From assembly GCF_037113525.1 (NCBI RefSeq), contig NZ_CP146963.1:4464001-4528000 (forward strand): a DNA stretch of 64,000 bases, in the 5' to 3' direction. Every line of letters starts with the position of its first letter. The stretch's first letter is position 1. Source of the stretch: Butyrivibrio fibrisolvens (GTDB lineage Bacteria; Bacillota; Clostridia; Lachnospirales; Lachnospiraceae). Positions 1 to 8,523 of the stretch are shown here, piece after piece. The position numbers and the translations under genes were made by a program. The notes below the pieces were generated by a model, which saw nothing but the letters and a program-made list of their open reading frames with translations, made no database searches and was not told the origin of the DNA.

Positions 1-1001
1 ATACCGACCCAGAGATTTATAAGAAGAACCATAACATTGGCCCAGCCTGGTTTTGAAAGAAACGGAATATAGCTAAGCCCCTTACTTACAAGACCTATAT
101 CCTGAAGTAAAGATACAAGTCCTATCTTATTGCAGATGCTGTTAACGATTCCATAGTCACTGAACATCTTACCAACAAGAAGAAGTGTTACAAACTGAGG
201 AATTGCTATCGTTACAACAAAAAGACTTCTCCAGAGCTTTTTGAATCTTGTCTTTTTATCATTGATAAACTTTGCAAGAAGTACTCCGAAGTAGAATGTC
301 GAGAAAGTTGCAAAAAAGGCCCAGATAAGCGTCCATGCAAGGATTCGCACAAAGGCATATCCAAAAGTCACAGTTGTTGTTGATGTAAAAAGAGTTTTAA
401 AGTTCTCAAGCCCGACCCATGTAAACAGGTAAGTCGGAGGCTGATGATCGCCGTCATAGTTGGTGAATGCTATACATATCATGAACAGTATAGGGATAAC
501 GTTTGTAAGAAGGATTCCTATACTTGGTATTGTCAAAAGAGTTATGTGAAATTTGTGATTAAAAAGATTACTGATATCTTCTTTAAAAGAATTAATGTGC
601 TTTCCATCTTTTTTGAGACATTCAAGCTCATAGCAGGCTTTGACATTGCTTATCGAAAGAAGGATATACATAAAAATGATAAGGATTCCTATGACGCCGC
701 AAAGAAGGATCATAAGGGAGTTGTCATAGTCATTAACAACTTTGGTAAGGGTCTTGGGATCAAAGACTTCTTCTCTTTGAACAGTTCCAAGAGTCCCTAA
801 TTTACAAATGTAATTAATAGAAAAACCAAAAGTAAATACATAAAATAAAATCTGGACAGTCTGCATGATAACAGCCTTAATATACTGGCCTCTTGCAGCA
901 TATCCGCTTCCAAAGACTAATATGGATAGTTTTGTAAAGATATCCCCTTTGGCAAAATCTTTTATGAATTTTCTAAAGAATGATTCTCGCTCTTTTTTCA
1001 T
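1..1001 (-). CDS. sugar ABC transporter permease, MalF type (3' end beyond window)
   Basis: Inner-membrane permease subunit of a carbohydrate importer (binding-protein-dependent transport family). The reading frame is open from ATG at 1001 to the window edge, about 333 codons; the C-terminus with the EAA loop that contacts the ATPase lies outside. A GAGGA ribosome site sits about 5 bases before the start. The N-terminus carries several hydrophobic stretches separated by a soluble segment, followed by the region beginning ITLLTIPSIGILLTNVIPIL. An extended N-terminus like this is usual for MalF/GanP/MdxF-type permeases. It follows the binding-protein gene at 1064-2389 with 62 bases between, so it is the second gene of an operon. 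The substrate cannot be read from the sequence; malto-oligosaccharide or galacto-oligosaccharide are guesses. Confidence 0.85.
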   Translation of the reverse strand, partial: MKKERESFFRKFIKDFAKGDIFTKLSILVFGSGYAARGQYIKAVIMQTVQILFYVFTFGFSINYICKLGTLGTVQREEVFDPKTLTKVVNDYDNSLMILLCGVIGILIIFMYILLSISNVKACYELECLKKDGKHINSFKEDISNLFNHKFHITLLTIPSIGILLTNVIPILFMICIAFTNYDGDHQPPTYLFTWVGLENFKTLFTSTTTVTFGYAFVRILAWTLIWAFFATFSTFYFGVLLAKFINDKKTRFKKLWRSLFVVTIAIPQFVTLLLVGKMFSDYGIVNSICNKIGLVSLLQDIGLVSKGLSYIPFLSKPGWANVMVLLINLWVG

Positions 1002-1033
1002 ACTGTTCCTCAAAATGAGTATATTTATGGGTA

Positions 1034-1053
1034 GGGGAGATTTTCATCTCCCC
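1034..1053 (-). terminator. intercistronic hairpin between binding protein and permease
   Basis: A perfect 7-bp stem (GGGGAGA/TCTCCCC) with a 6-base loop lies in the short gap between the two transporter genes. There is no long U-run on the minus strand. By analogy with malE-malF it probably stabilises the upstream mRNA or partly terminates transcription, which would favour excess binding protein. Confidence 0.5.
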
Positions 1054-1063
1054 CCTAAAGCTA

Positions 1064-2389
1064 TCACTGTGTAATGCCAGCTACAGCATCATCTAAAAGT
1101 TTCTGAACATCTGTGTAGCTTCCCTCAACAAGTGACTGTCCAAGTGTAGCTGCAGGAGCCCAGAAGTTGTCGCCAACTCTCTGAAGATCAGCAAACTCAG
1201 CCTGCTCAGAAAGAGCTGCAAGTGCAGGAGCTGAAGCGATCTCTTCAGAAGAAGCTGCTACGATATTAGAAGGGCCTTCACCTGTCGCAAGTGCGATCTT
1301 GGTCTGGCTTTCTTCGCTTGTAAGGAACTCAGCAAGAAGCATTGCCCAGCCCGGATTCTTGGAATAAGCATTAACGCCAAGGAACTTGTAACCTGCAAAT
1401 GATCCCATCTGAACTTGCTCACCATCCACTGTAAATGTAGGAAGTTTGCATGCAGCATATCCGTCACCATAAGCTTCTACAAATGCATTAGTAGCCCATG
1501 TTCCGTTAACGTCAGCGATCATCTCGCCATTAAGAGCAAATGCCTGAGCATCTTCATTGACACAGTTCTTCATGGCAGGGTTCTTGCAGATATCTGTGAT
1601 AGCCTGTGCTACAGCTGCGCCTGTGTATTTAGTATCTTCTGCATTCCAGTTACAGATGTTCTTGCCATCATCACCAAGCTTCATCTCAAGGCCTGCACCT
1701 GCGAAGAATCCGTACATGAACCATGCACCTGAAACTTCCATACCAACTGTTTTGCCCTGGGCCTGTGCTGCAGCAAGAAGGCTGTCCCAGCTCTTAACAT
1801 CTTCTTCTGAAAGGTAGTTTTTGTTATAGAAAAGGAAATATCCGTTTGATGCTGTCATAGGATAAGCATAGAGCTTACCATCAATTGAAGCTGCTTCTAC
1901 TGTAGCAGGTGAATTAGTAGTTGTAGGATCATAAGTATATGTAGCTTCAACGCTCTGAAGAGCACCTGCATTTACAAGATCAAGAAGCTGATCATCAGGG
2001 AATACAAACAGATCGCCTGCTGACTCAACATCTGCAAGAACATCATCCTTACAGTTAGCTTCTGATTCAGCTCCTATTGTGATATTGAACTCAACATCCG
2101 GATACTGGGCCTTGAACTCTTCGACAAGCTCTGCCATTACAGTCTGGTATCCCTCTGTCTCTGAACACCAGAGAGTAAGTTCAACAGGATCTGTTGTTGC
2201 TGCGATAAGGTTTGCAATTGCATCATCTGAAGAAGCCCCAGTACCTTCCTGATCACCAGTTTTAGATTCATCTCCTGCCGTCTGATCCTGAGTTGTCTGC
2301 ACATTTTCCGCTCCAGGATTGCCGCAACCCGCCATCATTGATACTGCCATCATTCCACTAAGCAGCATGCTAATAAGTTTCTTTTTCAT
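1064..2389 (-). CDS. sugar ABC transporter substrate-binding lipoprotein (family 1)
   Basis: Extracellular solute-binding protein, 441 aa, that captures a sugar and delivers it to the permease encoded next. The N-terminus (MKKKLISMLLSGMMAVSMMAGCGN) is a lipoprotein signal peptide with lipobox MAGC, so the mature protein is lipid-anchored from Cys22. A Thr/Gln/Asp-rich linker of about 45 residues follows, then the MalE-like domain (beginning VELTLWCSETEGYQTVM; internal YAYPMTASNGYFLFYNKNYL). It is the first gene of the operon, divergent from the LacI regulator at 2647, which is probably its controller. The length fits the family. The exact ligand is unknown. Confidence 0.9.
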   Translation of the reverse strand: MKKKLISMLLSGMMAVSMMAGCGNPGAENVQTTQDQTAGDESKTGDQEGTGASSDDAIANLIAATTDPVELTLWCSETEGYQTVMAELVEEFKAQYPDVEFNITIGAESEANCKDDVLADVESAGDLFVFPDDQLLDLVNAGALQSVEATYTYDPTTTNSPATVEAASIDGKLYAYPMTASNGYFLFYNKNYLSEEDVKSWDSLLAAAQAQGKTVGMEVSGAWFMYGFFAGAGLEMKLGDDGKNICNWNAEDTKYTGAAVAQAITDICKNPAMKNCVNEDAQAFALNGEMIADVNGTWATNAFVEAYGDGYAACKLPTFTVDGEQVQMGSFAGYKFLGVNAYSKNPGWAMLLAEFLTSEESQTKIALATGEGPSNIVAASSEEIASAPALAALSEQAEFADLQRVGDNFWAPAATLGQSLVEGSYTDVQKLLDDAVAGITQ

Positions 2390-2507
2390 TGCTAGTCCTC
2401 CTTATGAAATTGTTTTCCTTGCTTTTATGGATTTTGTCTTGAAATATTATTGTGTGATCTTGTTCTATAACTGAATTATTTATCTGTGCATGGCCATTAT
2501 CAAGCAG

Positions 2508-2517
2508 AAAACGTTTT
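2508..2517. promoter_or_regulatory. candidate LacI-family operator
   Basis: The 10-bp perfect palindrome AAAACGTTTT lies in the divergent gap between the binding-protein gene and the LacI-type regulator. A central CG flanked by an A/T-rich palindrome is typical of LacI-family operators. It is about 120 bases before the binding-protein start and 130 before the regulator start, so it could serve both. It does not fit a full CcpA cre consensus. Confidence 0.5.
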
Positions 2518-2646
2518 TCACGGATCATTCTGTCAGGAAACCGCTATACCATTATTTTCTTTTTGTGCACTTTATTTCGTTTGGTTTATGATATTATCAG
2601 TATGATAATAAATATAAGAAGAAGCTTATAATCGGAGGATTTCAAG

Positions 2647-3645
2647 GTGCCTATTACAATTAAGGATGTCGCAGAACATGCCGGAGTTTCAGTTTCAACA
2701 GTATCAAAAGTATTAAATGATTGGAAAACAATTTCCCAAAGCACAAAAGATAAAGTCAATAACTCTATAAAGGAACTGAACTACACCCCAAATTCAAGGG
2801 CCGTAAGCTTTGCCCGTGGCAATACCAGAAACATCATATATCTGACATCACTTTCAAAGGATGAAGCCTATACCAATCCTCATATGTTTGACATCATGTG
2901 CGGTGTGTTCACAAGGCTTGCTTCAGGCGGCTACACCATGACACTTATGGATATCTCTGATGACATTCATCCAAAGGAAACCGTTGCAGGAATCATTGCA
3001 AGAAAAAGCGCTGATGGAATCGTGATACACGGATCAGTTATAAACGAAGACATAGCTAACCTGATAATAAGTAATTCTTTTCCTCATATAGTAATAGGCC
3101 ATCCTGACTTTAACGAAAGGCTATGCTGGGTAGATACCAACCATCTTCTGGCCGGTCAGTACGCTGCAGAATACTTATCACAACGGGACGTATCCCCGGT
3201 TTCTTTTATCGGAGGGAAAAGAACTGAATTCATATCCCACGAAAGAGAGCGCGGGTTCAGGACCATAATGCTCAAGTATCATAAGAAGATCCCGCCGGAA
3301 TATGTGATCCATACATCATCCACCTGGGAAGAAGGGTACGCGGCAGCAAAGAAGCTCTTATCAATGAAAGAAGCCCCAAAAGCCATCGTATGTGAAAACA
3401 ATACACTGGCAGTCGGGGCTGCAAAAGCTATAAGTGAAATGGGGCTCAAAGTTCCTGATGATATATTTTTCCTTACTTTTGATATATATCCCTATACAAC
3501 AATAATCGACCCGAAGCCCACGATCATCAACATAAATGTCTATGACATGGGGCTTCAGGCCGCCGATATGATCATTAGAAAAATCGATAATCCTTCACTA
3601 ATGATACAAAGTTATACTACACTTCCTGAAATTGTCGAATCATGA
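2647..3645 (+). CDS. LacI-family transcriptional regulator
   Basis: Cytoplasmic repressor of 332 aa that binds DNA through an N-terminal helix-turn-helix (residues 4-25, KDVAEHAGVSVSTVSKVLN) and senses a sugar with a periplasmic-binding-like domain (about 60-330). The start is GTG, chosen because a GGAGGA ribosome site precedes it at 2634-2639 and the LacI motif begins straight after it. It is divergent from the sugar importer at 1-2389 and very probably regulates it. The effector sugar is unknown. The gene converges on nagA; a small GAAGGAAA/TTTCCTTC hairpin just after the stop has no T-run. Confidence 0.92.
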   Translation: MPITIKDVAEHAGVSVSTVSKVLNDWKTISQSTKDKVNNSIKELNYTPNSRAVSFARGNTRNIIYLTSLSKDEAYTNPHMFDIMCGVFTRLASGGYTMTLMDISDDIHPKETVAGIIARKSADGIVIHGSVINEDIANLIISNSFPHIVIGHPDFNERLCWVDTNHLLAGQYAAEYLSQRDVSPVSFIGGKRTEFISHERERGFRTIMLKYHKKIPPEYVIHTSSTWEEGYAAAKKLLSMKEAPKAIVCENNTLAVGAAKAISEMGLKVPDDIFFLTFDIYPYTTIIDPKPTIININVYDMGLQAADMIIRKIDNPSLMIQSYTTLPEIVES

Positions 3646-3716
3646 TCGCTGATAGAAGGAAATATAGTTTCCTTCATGCTGTTTACTTTCATACATGGCT
3701 TTATCAGCTTGTTTAT

Positions 3717-4868
3717 TTAAAGAATATTTCCTCTAAGTATTATCGTCTTAATCTCAAATGTTTCCTTATCAATGATAAGGACATCTGCGTATTTACCGGT
3801 GCTGATACTTCCATACATCTTATCCATTCTCACGGATCTGGCAGCATTTATCGTTGCTGCCCTTACTGCCGTTTCAACAGGAACCTTTATAACTTTTATG
3901 CAGTTGACCATGCAGTCATACAGATTTGATACGCTGGCAGCTATTGTCCCATCAGAAAGGGTAGCTTTTTTTCCATTAACAAATACCTTATGGCCGCCAA
4001 GTTCATACTCTCCGTCCGGCATACCTGTTGCACGCATGCTGTCACTTATGATTACCATCCGTTCTTCTCCAAGCATGGCAAAAGAAGCTCTGTCTACAGT
4101 AGGATGATGGTGAACGCCATCTGTTATAATCTCTATCATGACATCTTTATTATCAAAAGCAGCTCCAAGCACTCCCGGCTCTCTGTGGTGATAGGGACTC
4201 ATTGCATTAAAAAGATGCGTTACGTGGTTTGCACCAAGTTCCATAGCTTTACACGCAGTATCATAATCTGCATTTGTATGGGCTATAGATATGACTATTT
4301 CGCTACTTAGTTCTTTGATAAAATCCATAGCGCCGTCCCGTTCAGGAGCTATATCTACCATGCATATTTTATTCCCGGAAATCTCCTGCATCTTCCTTAC
4401 AAAAGACACATCAGGAAGCTTTATATCTGAAAGCTCCTGCGAGCCTTTTTTCTCAGGTGATATAAAGGGGCCTTCCATGTTGATCCCAAGGAAAGAAGCT
4501 TCTTTTGTATGGGCTTTTATAGCACTTTCATCTTCTTCTATCTTCTTAAAATACTCAGCTGTGGCTCTGGCTACATTTAAAAGCTTATCTTCAGGCACAG
4601 TCATTGTTGTAAGGCATATGGAAGTGACACCTGCTGCCGCTTCGTAGCTTAAGAAGTCACTTATGGATTCATATGTCGCATCGCAAAAATCGCTGTTATG
4701 GCAGCCGTGTACGTGAACATCGACAAGACCCGGGATAACATAATTTCCGCCTGCATCTATCTCTGCGCCATCATCCGATGTGTCTGCAAAAAATTCACCT
4801 TTTATACAGACATCTTTTTGACTGAACTTATAATTTTCTCCGTAAACAAGTCCGTTTACTATTTTCAT
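3717..4868 (-). CDS. nagA: N-acetylglucosamine-6-phosphate deacetylase
   Basis: Hydrolyses N-acetylglucosamine-6-phosphate to glucosamine-6-phosphate and acetate, used in amino-sugar breakdown and cell-wall recycling. It is 383 aa, the usual length. The amidohydrolase fold is clear: the DVHVHG motif near residue 51, metal-binding Glu in NMEGPF (about 130), His in ISIAHTNA and NHVTHLFNAM (about 190-220), and the catalytic Asp in IISDSM (about 275). The C-terminus has the usual small beta-domain (GKYADVLIIDKE). A GGAGATAGAAC ribosome site precedes ATG 4868. The usual partner nagB is not beside it; the downstream neighbour on the same strand is the oxidase-like gene at 4974, which is transcribed before it. 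Confidence 0.94.
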   Translation of the reverse strand: MKIVNGLVYGENYKFSQKDVCIKGEFFADTSDDGAEIDAGGNYVIPGLVDVHVHGCHNSDFCDATYESISDFLSYEAAAGVTSICLTTMTVPEDKLLNVARATAEYFKKIEEDESAIKAHTKEASFLGINMEGPFISPEKKGSQELSDIKLPDVSFVRKMQEISGNKICMVDIAPERDGAMDFIKELSSEIVISIAHTNADYDTACKAMELGANHVTHLFNAMSPYHHREPGVLGAAFDNKDVMIEIITDGVHHHPTVDRASFAMLGEERMVIISDSMRATGMPDGEYELGGHKVFVNGKKATLSDGTIAASVSNLYDCMVNCIKVIKVPVETAVRAATINAARSVRMDKMYGSISTGKYADVLIIDKETFEIKTIILRGNIL

Positions 4869-4973
4869 GTTCTATCTCCAATAAATATTCAAAATACGTA
4901 TTGGCCATTCCATTGGGAACATTGGTATTCAGCTTATCTAATAAGAGGAACAACTAACTGTTAATGCCTACAT

Positions 4974-5471
4974 TTACAAGCTCAGATGCTGCCTTGAATC
5001 AAATCCGTTTTTCTTGAAATCGGAATTAAGGAAGTCGATCTCTTTAGGAACAACCTTGATAAGATTTATTGGCTCTTCCATCTTTTTAACCGCATCAAGC
5101 GGAATCTTCTTATATTCAAGAAGCTTATTATAATCATCAGAGAAGTGCTCGATAACCTCCGCAACGCCATATATCTGCATTCCGTGAAGACATCCAAAAT
5201 CAGGATTCTCCTCATAGATAGCAAGGCACACATTCTTATTTTCTTTCAAAGCTCTGAACTTAAGTCCCCCTTCGGAAAAGAGCCAGAATTTGCCACCAAT
5301 ATAGTTGTATTCTATAGGTGTATTTCTGACAAAATCCCCCGTACCAGTTGCAAGTGCACAGATCTTGTGTCTGCCAACAAAAGCATCTATTGCACCTCTG
5401 AGTTCTGAGTCTTCCATTTGAGATTCAGAATTTTTTCTCTCCCAAAATGATGCTGCCTTATCAAAGTCCAT
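4974..5471 (-). CDS. pyridoxamine 5'-phosphate oxidase-like flavin-binding protein
   Basis: 165-aa protein with the split-barrel fold of the PNPOx-like family, which binds FMN, F420 or haem. Recognisable parts are the first strands (HKICALATGTGDFVRNTPIEYNY), the GGKFWLFSEGGLKFRALKEN segment (about 60-80) and the later NVCLAIYEEN strand. Members act as oxidoreductases on varied or unknown substrates, so no specific reaction is given. It is followed by nagA 105 bases downstream on the same strand. A -10-like TATAAT lies at 5513-5518 on the minus strand, without a clear -35. Confidence 0.75.
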   Translation of the reverse strand: MDFDKAASFWERKNSESQMEDSELRGAIDAFVGRHKICALATGTGDFVRNTPIEYNYIGGKFWLFSEGGLKFRALKENKNVCLAIYEENPDFGCLHGMQIYGVAEVIEHFSDDYNKLLEYKKIPLDAVKKMEEPINLIKVVPKEIDFLNSDFKKNGFDSRQHLSL

Positions 5472-5542
5472 AGTCTAAAAAATCCCCCTTCTCATAAATT
5501 TCCTTCTTCTTTATTATACGCTTATTTGAAATTTTTTTACTT

Positions 5543-5572
5543 TTGTTGTTATTTACTAAATATCGTGATAAT
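5543..5572 (+). promoter_or_regulatory. candidate promoter of the lipoprotein gene
   Basis: TTGTTG at 5543-5548 and GATAAT at 5567-5572 are separated by 18 bases, a moderate match to sigma-A. Transcription would start about 35 bases before the ATG at 5615. Confidence 0.4.
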
Positions 5573-5614
5573 ATTTCGGTAATATTGCAGACAATAATTG
5601 TTGAGGAGGAATTT

Positions 5615-7249
5615 ATGAGAAACAAAGTCATTTCTTTAATGCTGTCTATTGCTTTGACAGCAGCAGTCTTAAGCGGCTGCAATAGTAATTCTTCAGAAAC
5701 TTCCCAGGAAACACAAAACACAGATCAGGAATCAGATACAAATTCAGAAACAAACTCTGACAATACTGATGCTGATGCAGCAGATACAACTGATACTTCA
5801 GCAGATGCTTCATCTGACACAGGCGCCCCTTCTACGTACGAAGAGCTAATCGCATCTCTTCATGCCGGTCAGTCTTATGCTTATGCACCTATATGCGAAG
5901 GTGAGGATGCGCTTCTTGTAACCAGTTATACATTTGATGATCTTGAAGGTCATATGGCATCCTGTGATGCTACTATTTATGCCATGACCTCTGACAATGC
6001 ACTTCAAAGAGTAACTACTGTTCAATGCGGGGGTACTGCTTATCCTGTTGCCGTATCATCAGATAATAAAATAATTACCCTCTCGAATCATTCTATTCAA
6101 ATAGCATATGTTGAGAAATCCACAGGAAAATTCATCATTGAAAAAGAATCTGTTGAAGAATATGTTTCAGACGAAGAGCCTCTTTATCACAACTATTCAA
6201 ATGATGGTGAAGAAAATGGAATAACTTCTGATTCATTTTTCTTTGACAGCCTTTACGAAGAATCTGGAGACCTTAATATTGTAAATTTTGAAACTGCAGG
6301 CATCGCTTCAGATGGCACTCCAAGTTTTGCAGGCGGTGTATATTGCGTATACAACACAGAGGAATTCTATAACTCACTTGGATATCTGGTATTTGATTCA
6401 GAGTCTTCAGGTCATACAGTTACATACGATGGCCTTTCCCAGGTACCTTTTGATTATGAGCAAAACGGAAAAGATATAACATTCCATTTCGGCTCTGCTG
6501 ATGACAGTCAGGATGCTACATTTGATAATGAAAACGTCTCTTATCCTACTCTCACATTTTCAGGTGAAGGAATATTTGAAACAGATACCATCTCACTTGC
6601 ATGCCTTGGAAATGCAGATGCTGACAGCTTTGACCCTGTAACATATTATGACGACGATAATAACCTTCTTATTCATGTTGATAGCTTTGATGAAAACTCT
6701 TTTACCGGAAATCTGTATCACGAAGAGACTATCAATGATTCTTACGTCTATGATGCTCAGATTGGTGACATTATCTACTCAAAAGATGGAACACCATTCA
6801 CAGTTATATCTTTTGAAGATGTAAACAAAGAACTTGAATATGGCACAGACGAAGAGTTTAAGGCTGATGTTATAGGAACCACAAGATTTGACGGTTTCCT
6901 TGTAAAAGGCGGCGATCAGGATTTCTATTACGCTCTGGAAAAAGAAGAATACGAGACAGAATATAAAGTTGCTTCCCTTATGACAGACGAGCTTCTCCTA
7001 AAGCTTATCGCAGAAGATGTGACATTCCCGATAAGAGAAGACAGCAATATCGTTCTTTATAAGTTTGATACAACCGGAGAATACGACGAACTGAAAGAAG
7101 AATATATTGTTGGTAGAGAGTTTAAAGGCGATAACTATCCACAGTGGTCAGATGAAGGTGATGAATACTTTATTACAAGCAGCATGTACTTGTACATCAG
7201 TGTTGTCGACGGCGAGCTTACTACTATAGTTCAGAAGTATGTTCCGTAA
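5615..7249 (+). CDS. lipoprotein of unknown function
   Basis: 544-aa secreted lipoprotein. The start at 5615 is chosen because a strong GAGGAGGA site ends 4 bases upstream and the protein then begins with a signal peptide and lipobox (VLSGC, lipid-anchored Cys about residue 21). A low-complexity Ser/Thr/Asp/Glu-rich linker spans about residues 23-70 and should hold the folded part off the membrane. The rest is acidic, rich in beta-strand-like segments and aromatic residues, without a motif I recognise. It stands alone between a divergent gene and a strong terminator. A surface-exposed or substrate-binding role is possible but not shown. Confidence 0.75.
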   Translation: MRNKVISLMLSIALTAAVLSGCNSNSSETSQETQNTDQESDTNSETNSDNTDADAADTTDTSADASSDTGAPSTYEELIASLHAGQSYAYAPICEGEDALLVTSYTFDDLEGHMASCDATIYAMTSDNALQRVTTVQCGGTAYPVAVSSDNKIITLSNHSIQIAYVEKSTGKFIIEKESVEEYVSDEEPLYHNYSNDGEENGITSDSFFFDSLYEESGDLNIVNFETAGIASDGTPSFAGGVYCVYNTEEFYNSLGYLVFDSESSGHTVTYDGLSQVPFDYEQNGKDITFHFGSADDSQDATFDNENVSYPTLTFSGEGIFETDTISLACLGNADADSFDPVTYYDDDNNLLIHVDSFDENSFTGNLYHEETINDSYVYDAQIGDIIYSKDGTPFTVISFEDVNKELEYGTDEEFKADVIGTTRFDGFLVKGGDQDFYYALEKEEYETEYKVASLMTDELLLKLIAEDVTFPIREDSNIVLYKFDTTGEYDELKEEYIVGREFKGDNYPQWSDEGDEYFITSSMYLYISVVDGELTTIVQKYVP

Positions 7250-7320
7250 GCTACATTAACTAAAGTTATTGTCATAGATTCAGGTATCATGTTCATATAG
7301 AATTTCTAAACAAAAAGCAG

Positions 7321-7363
7321 CCCCGCTCTCACAAAGTTTGTGATCTGAGAGTGGGACTTTTTT
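7321..7363 (+). terminator. intrinsic terminator after the lipoprotein gene
   Basis: CCCGCTCTCA pairs with TGAGAGTGGG (one G-T pair) around a 13-base loop, followed by CTTTTTT. Confidence 0.85.
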
Positions 7364-7387
7364 ATCTAAGGTGTATCAATGAGGGGC

Positions 7388-8395
7388 TTAATTAAGTCGC
7401 AGGGTTTCATATAGCACCTGCGCATAGACTGCAGATATAAATTCGTTAGGATGATCCGGAAGATTTCCTGTTATATCTGCGTAGCGCTTATGCTTCAATA
7501 TTTCTTTGTAGATGCTTTGAACATCTGCAAGTACTATGCCTCTTGATGTGATGCTACTGAGAGCTTCTGAGTACTGGTCCTGATATCGTTCAAGGTCTTC
7601 CAAAGATCCTTGCGCTTTTGGATCAGGTACTATCGGTGATATTATGACAAATTCACACTTTGGGAATCTGTCTCTTATCTTATCGATTATTTTTAAAGTT
7701 TTCTTCGCATATACGGATCCTTCAACACTATCGTTCATACCAAATCCAAGGATAACAAGATCCGGATCGTGGATAAAAACACGGTCACTAACATTATCAT
7801 ATGCCCATTCTGAATCCATTCCGCTTTCTGATACGTTTATGAGCTGAACATCTTCATCGTTATCATATGCATAGCTGTCTCGAAGACCGTCGATAAGAGC
7901 CTTAGGCCACTCAGGCTGGTGCTGATCAGAGTTATACTCTGCGCCTTTATCGAAGCCACAGCAGATACTGTCACCGTACAATACGATATTAAGCTTTTCT
8001 CTATTTTCAATTTTCTTTTTAAAAGAAATAAGATTATCGATCTGATTGGAAGGAATGAAACCTTTCCAGATATCTGTTGTTCTATAAGTTATTGCGATCT
8101 GATGGTCTGTTATATCTGAGAAATCATCTACATTTTCAGGATTTAATGATCTTGTATCATCTATCATTTTGATCCTAGTGCCGGGCGCCATGTGTATTTC
8201 ATTTCCATCAAGATAACAGTCACGTCCAAGTTCATATACGCCAGCGCCATCATAGCTTTCAATCTTAAGAATTCTATCAGGCTTATATAAGAAAGGGGCT
8301 TTGCAGGTATCACCCTCTTTTATCATTGCAAAAGTCTCTCTATATACTATCCTTGTATCCCAGAGGGGTGTGATCAGTGAACCGATATTGTACAT
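7388..8395 (-). CDS. SGNH/GDSL-family hydrolase, probable carbohydrate esterase
   Basis: 335-aa esterase. An N-terminal beta-rich domain (about 1-125) precedes an SGNH domain. Block I is LYGDSICCGF with nucleophile Ser (about residue 147), block III is GFGMNDS with the oxyanion Asn, and block V is DHPNEF with the catalytic Asp and His near the C-terminus. The two-domain layout resembles carbohydrate esterases that deacetylate oligosaccharides; this substrate class is inference. There is no signal peptide, so it should act in the cytoplasm on imported sugars. It is the last gene of the run 12273 to 7388, after the Lpl-type importer, with a hairpin at 8416-8449 between. Confidence 0.82.
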   Translation of the reverse strand: MYNIGSLITPLWDTRIVYRETFAMIKEGDTCKAPFLYKPDRILKIESYDGAGVYELGRDCYLDGNEIHMAPGTRIKMIDDTRSLNPENVDDFSDITDHQIAITYRTTDIWKGFIPSNQIDNLISFKKKIENREKLNIVLYGDSICCGFDKGAEYNSDQHQPEWPKALIDGLRDSYAYDNDEDVQLINVSESGMDSEWAYDNVSDRVFIHDPDLVILGFGMNDSVEGSVYAKKTLKIIDKIRDRFPKCEFVIISPIVPDPKAQGSLEDLERYQDQYSEALSSITSRGIVLADVQSIYKEILKHKRYADITGNLPDHPNEFISAVYAQVLYETLRLN

Positions 8396-8415
8396 AAGGA
8401 AATCTCTCTTTTAAA

Positions 8416-8449
8416 TAAGCGGATACCACACAAATGGTACCCGCTTATA
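8416..8449. terminator. hairpin between binding protein and esterase genes
   Basis: ATAAGCGG-A-TACC pairs with GGTA-C-CCGCTTAT around an 8-base loop. On the minus strand only TTATTT follows, so it may terminate partially or act as a processing stem after the binding-protein gene. Confidence 0.55.
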
Positions 8450-8523
8450 TTTTTTAGTATAGATATTCTATTTCAGATGATCTGTATCCAAAACCATCAT
8501 CCGGTTAATAGGAATACTAATTC

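Noticed and set aside
2508..2517. CcpA cre site
   Set aside because: The palindrome lacks the TG...CA spacing of the cre consensus by one base; a LacI-family operator is the more economical reading.
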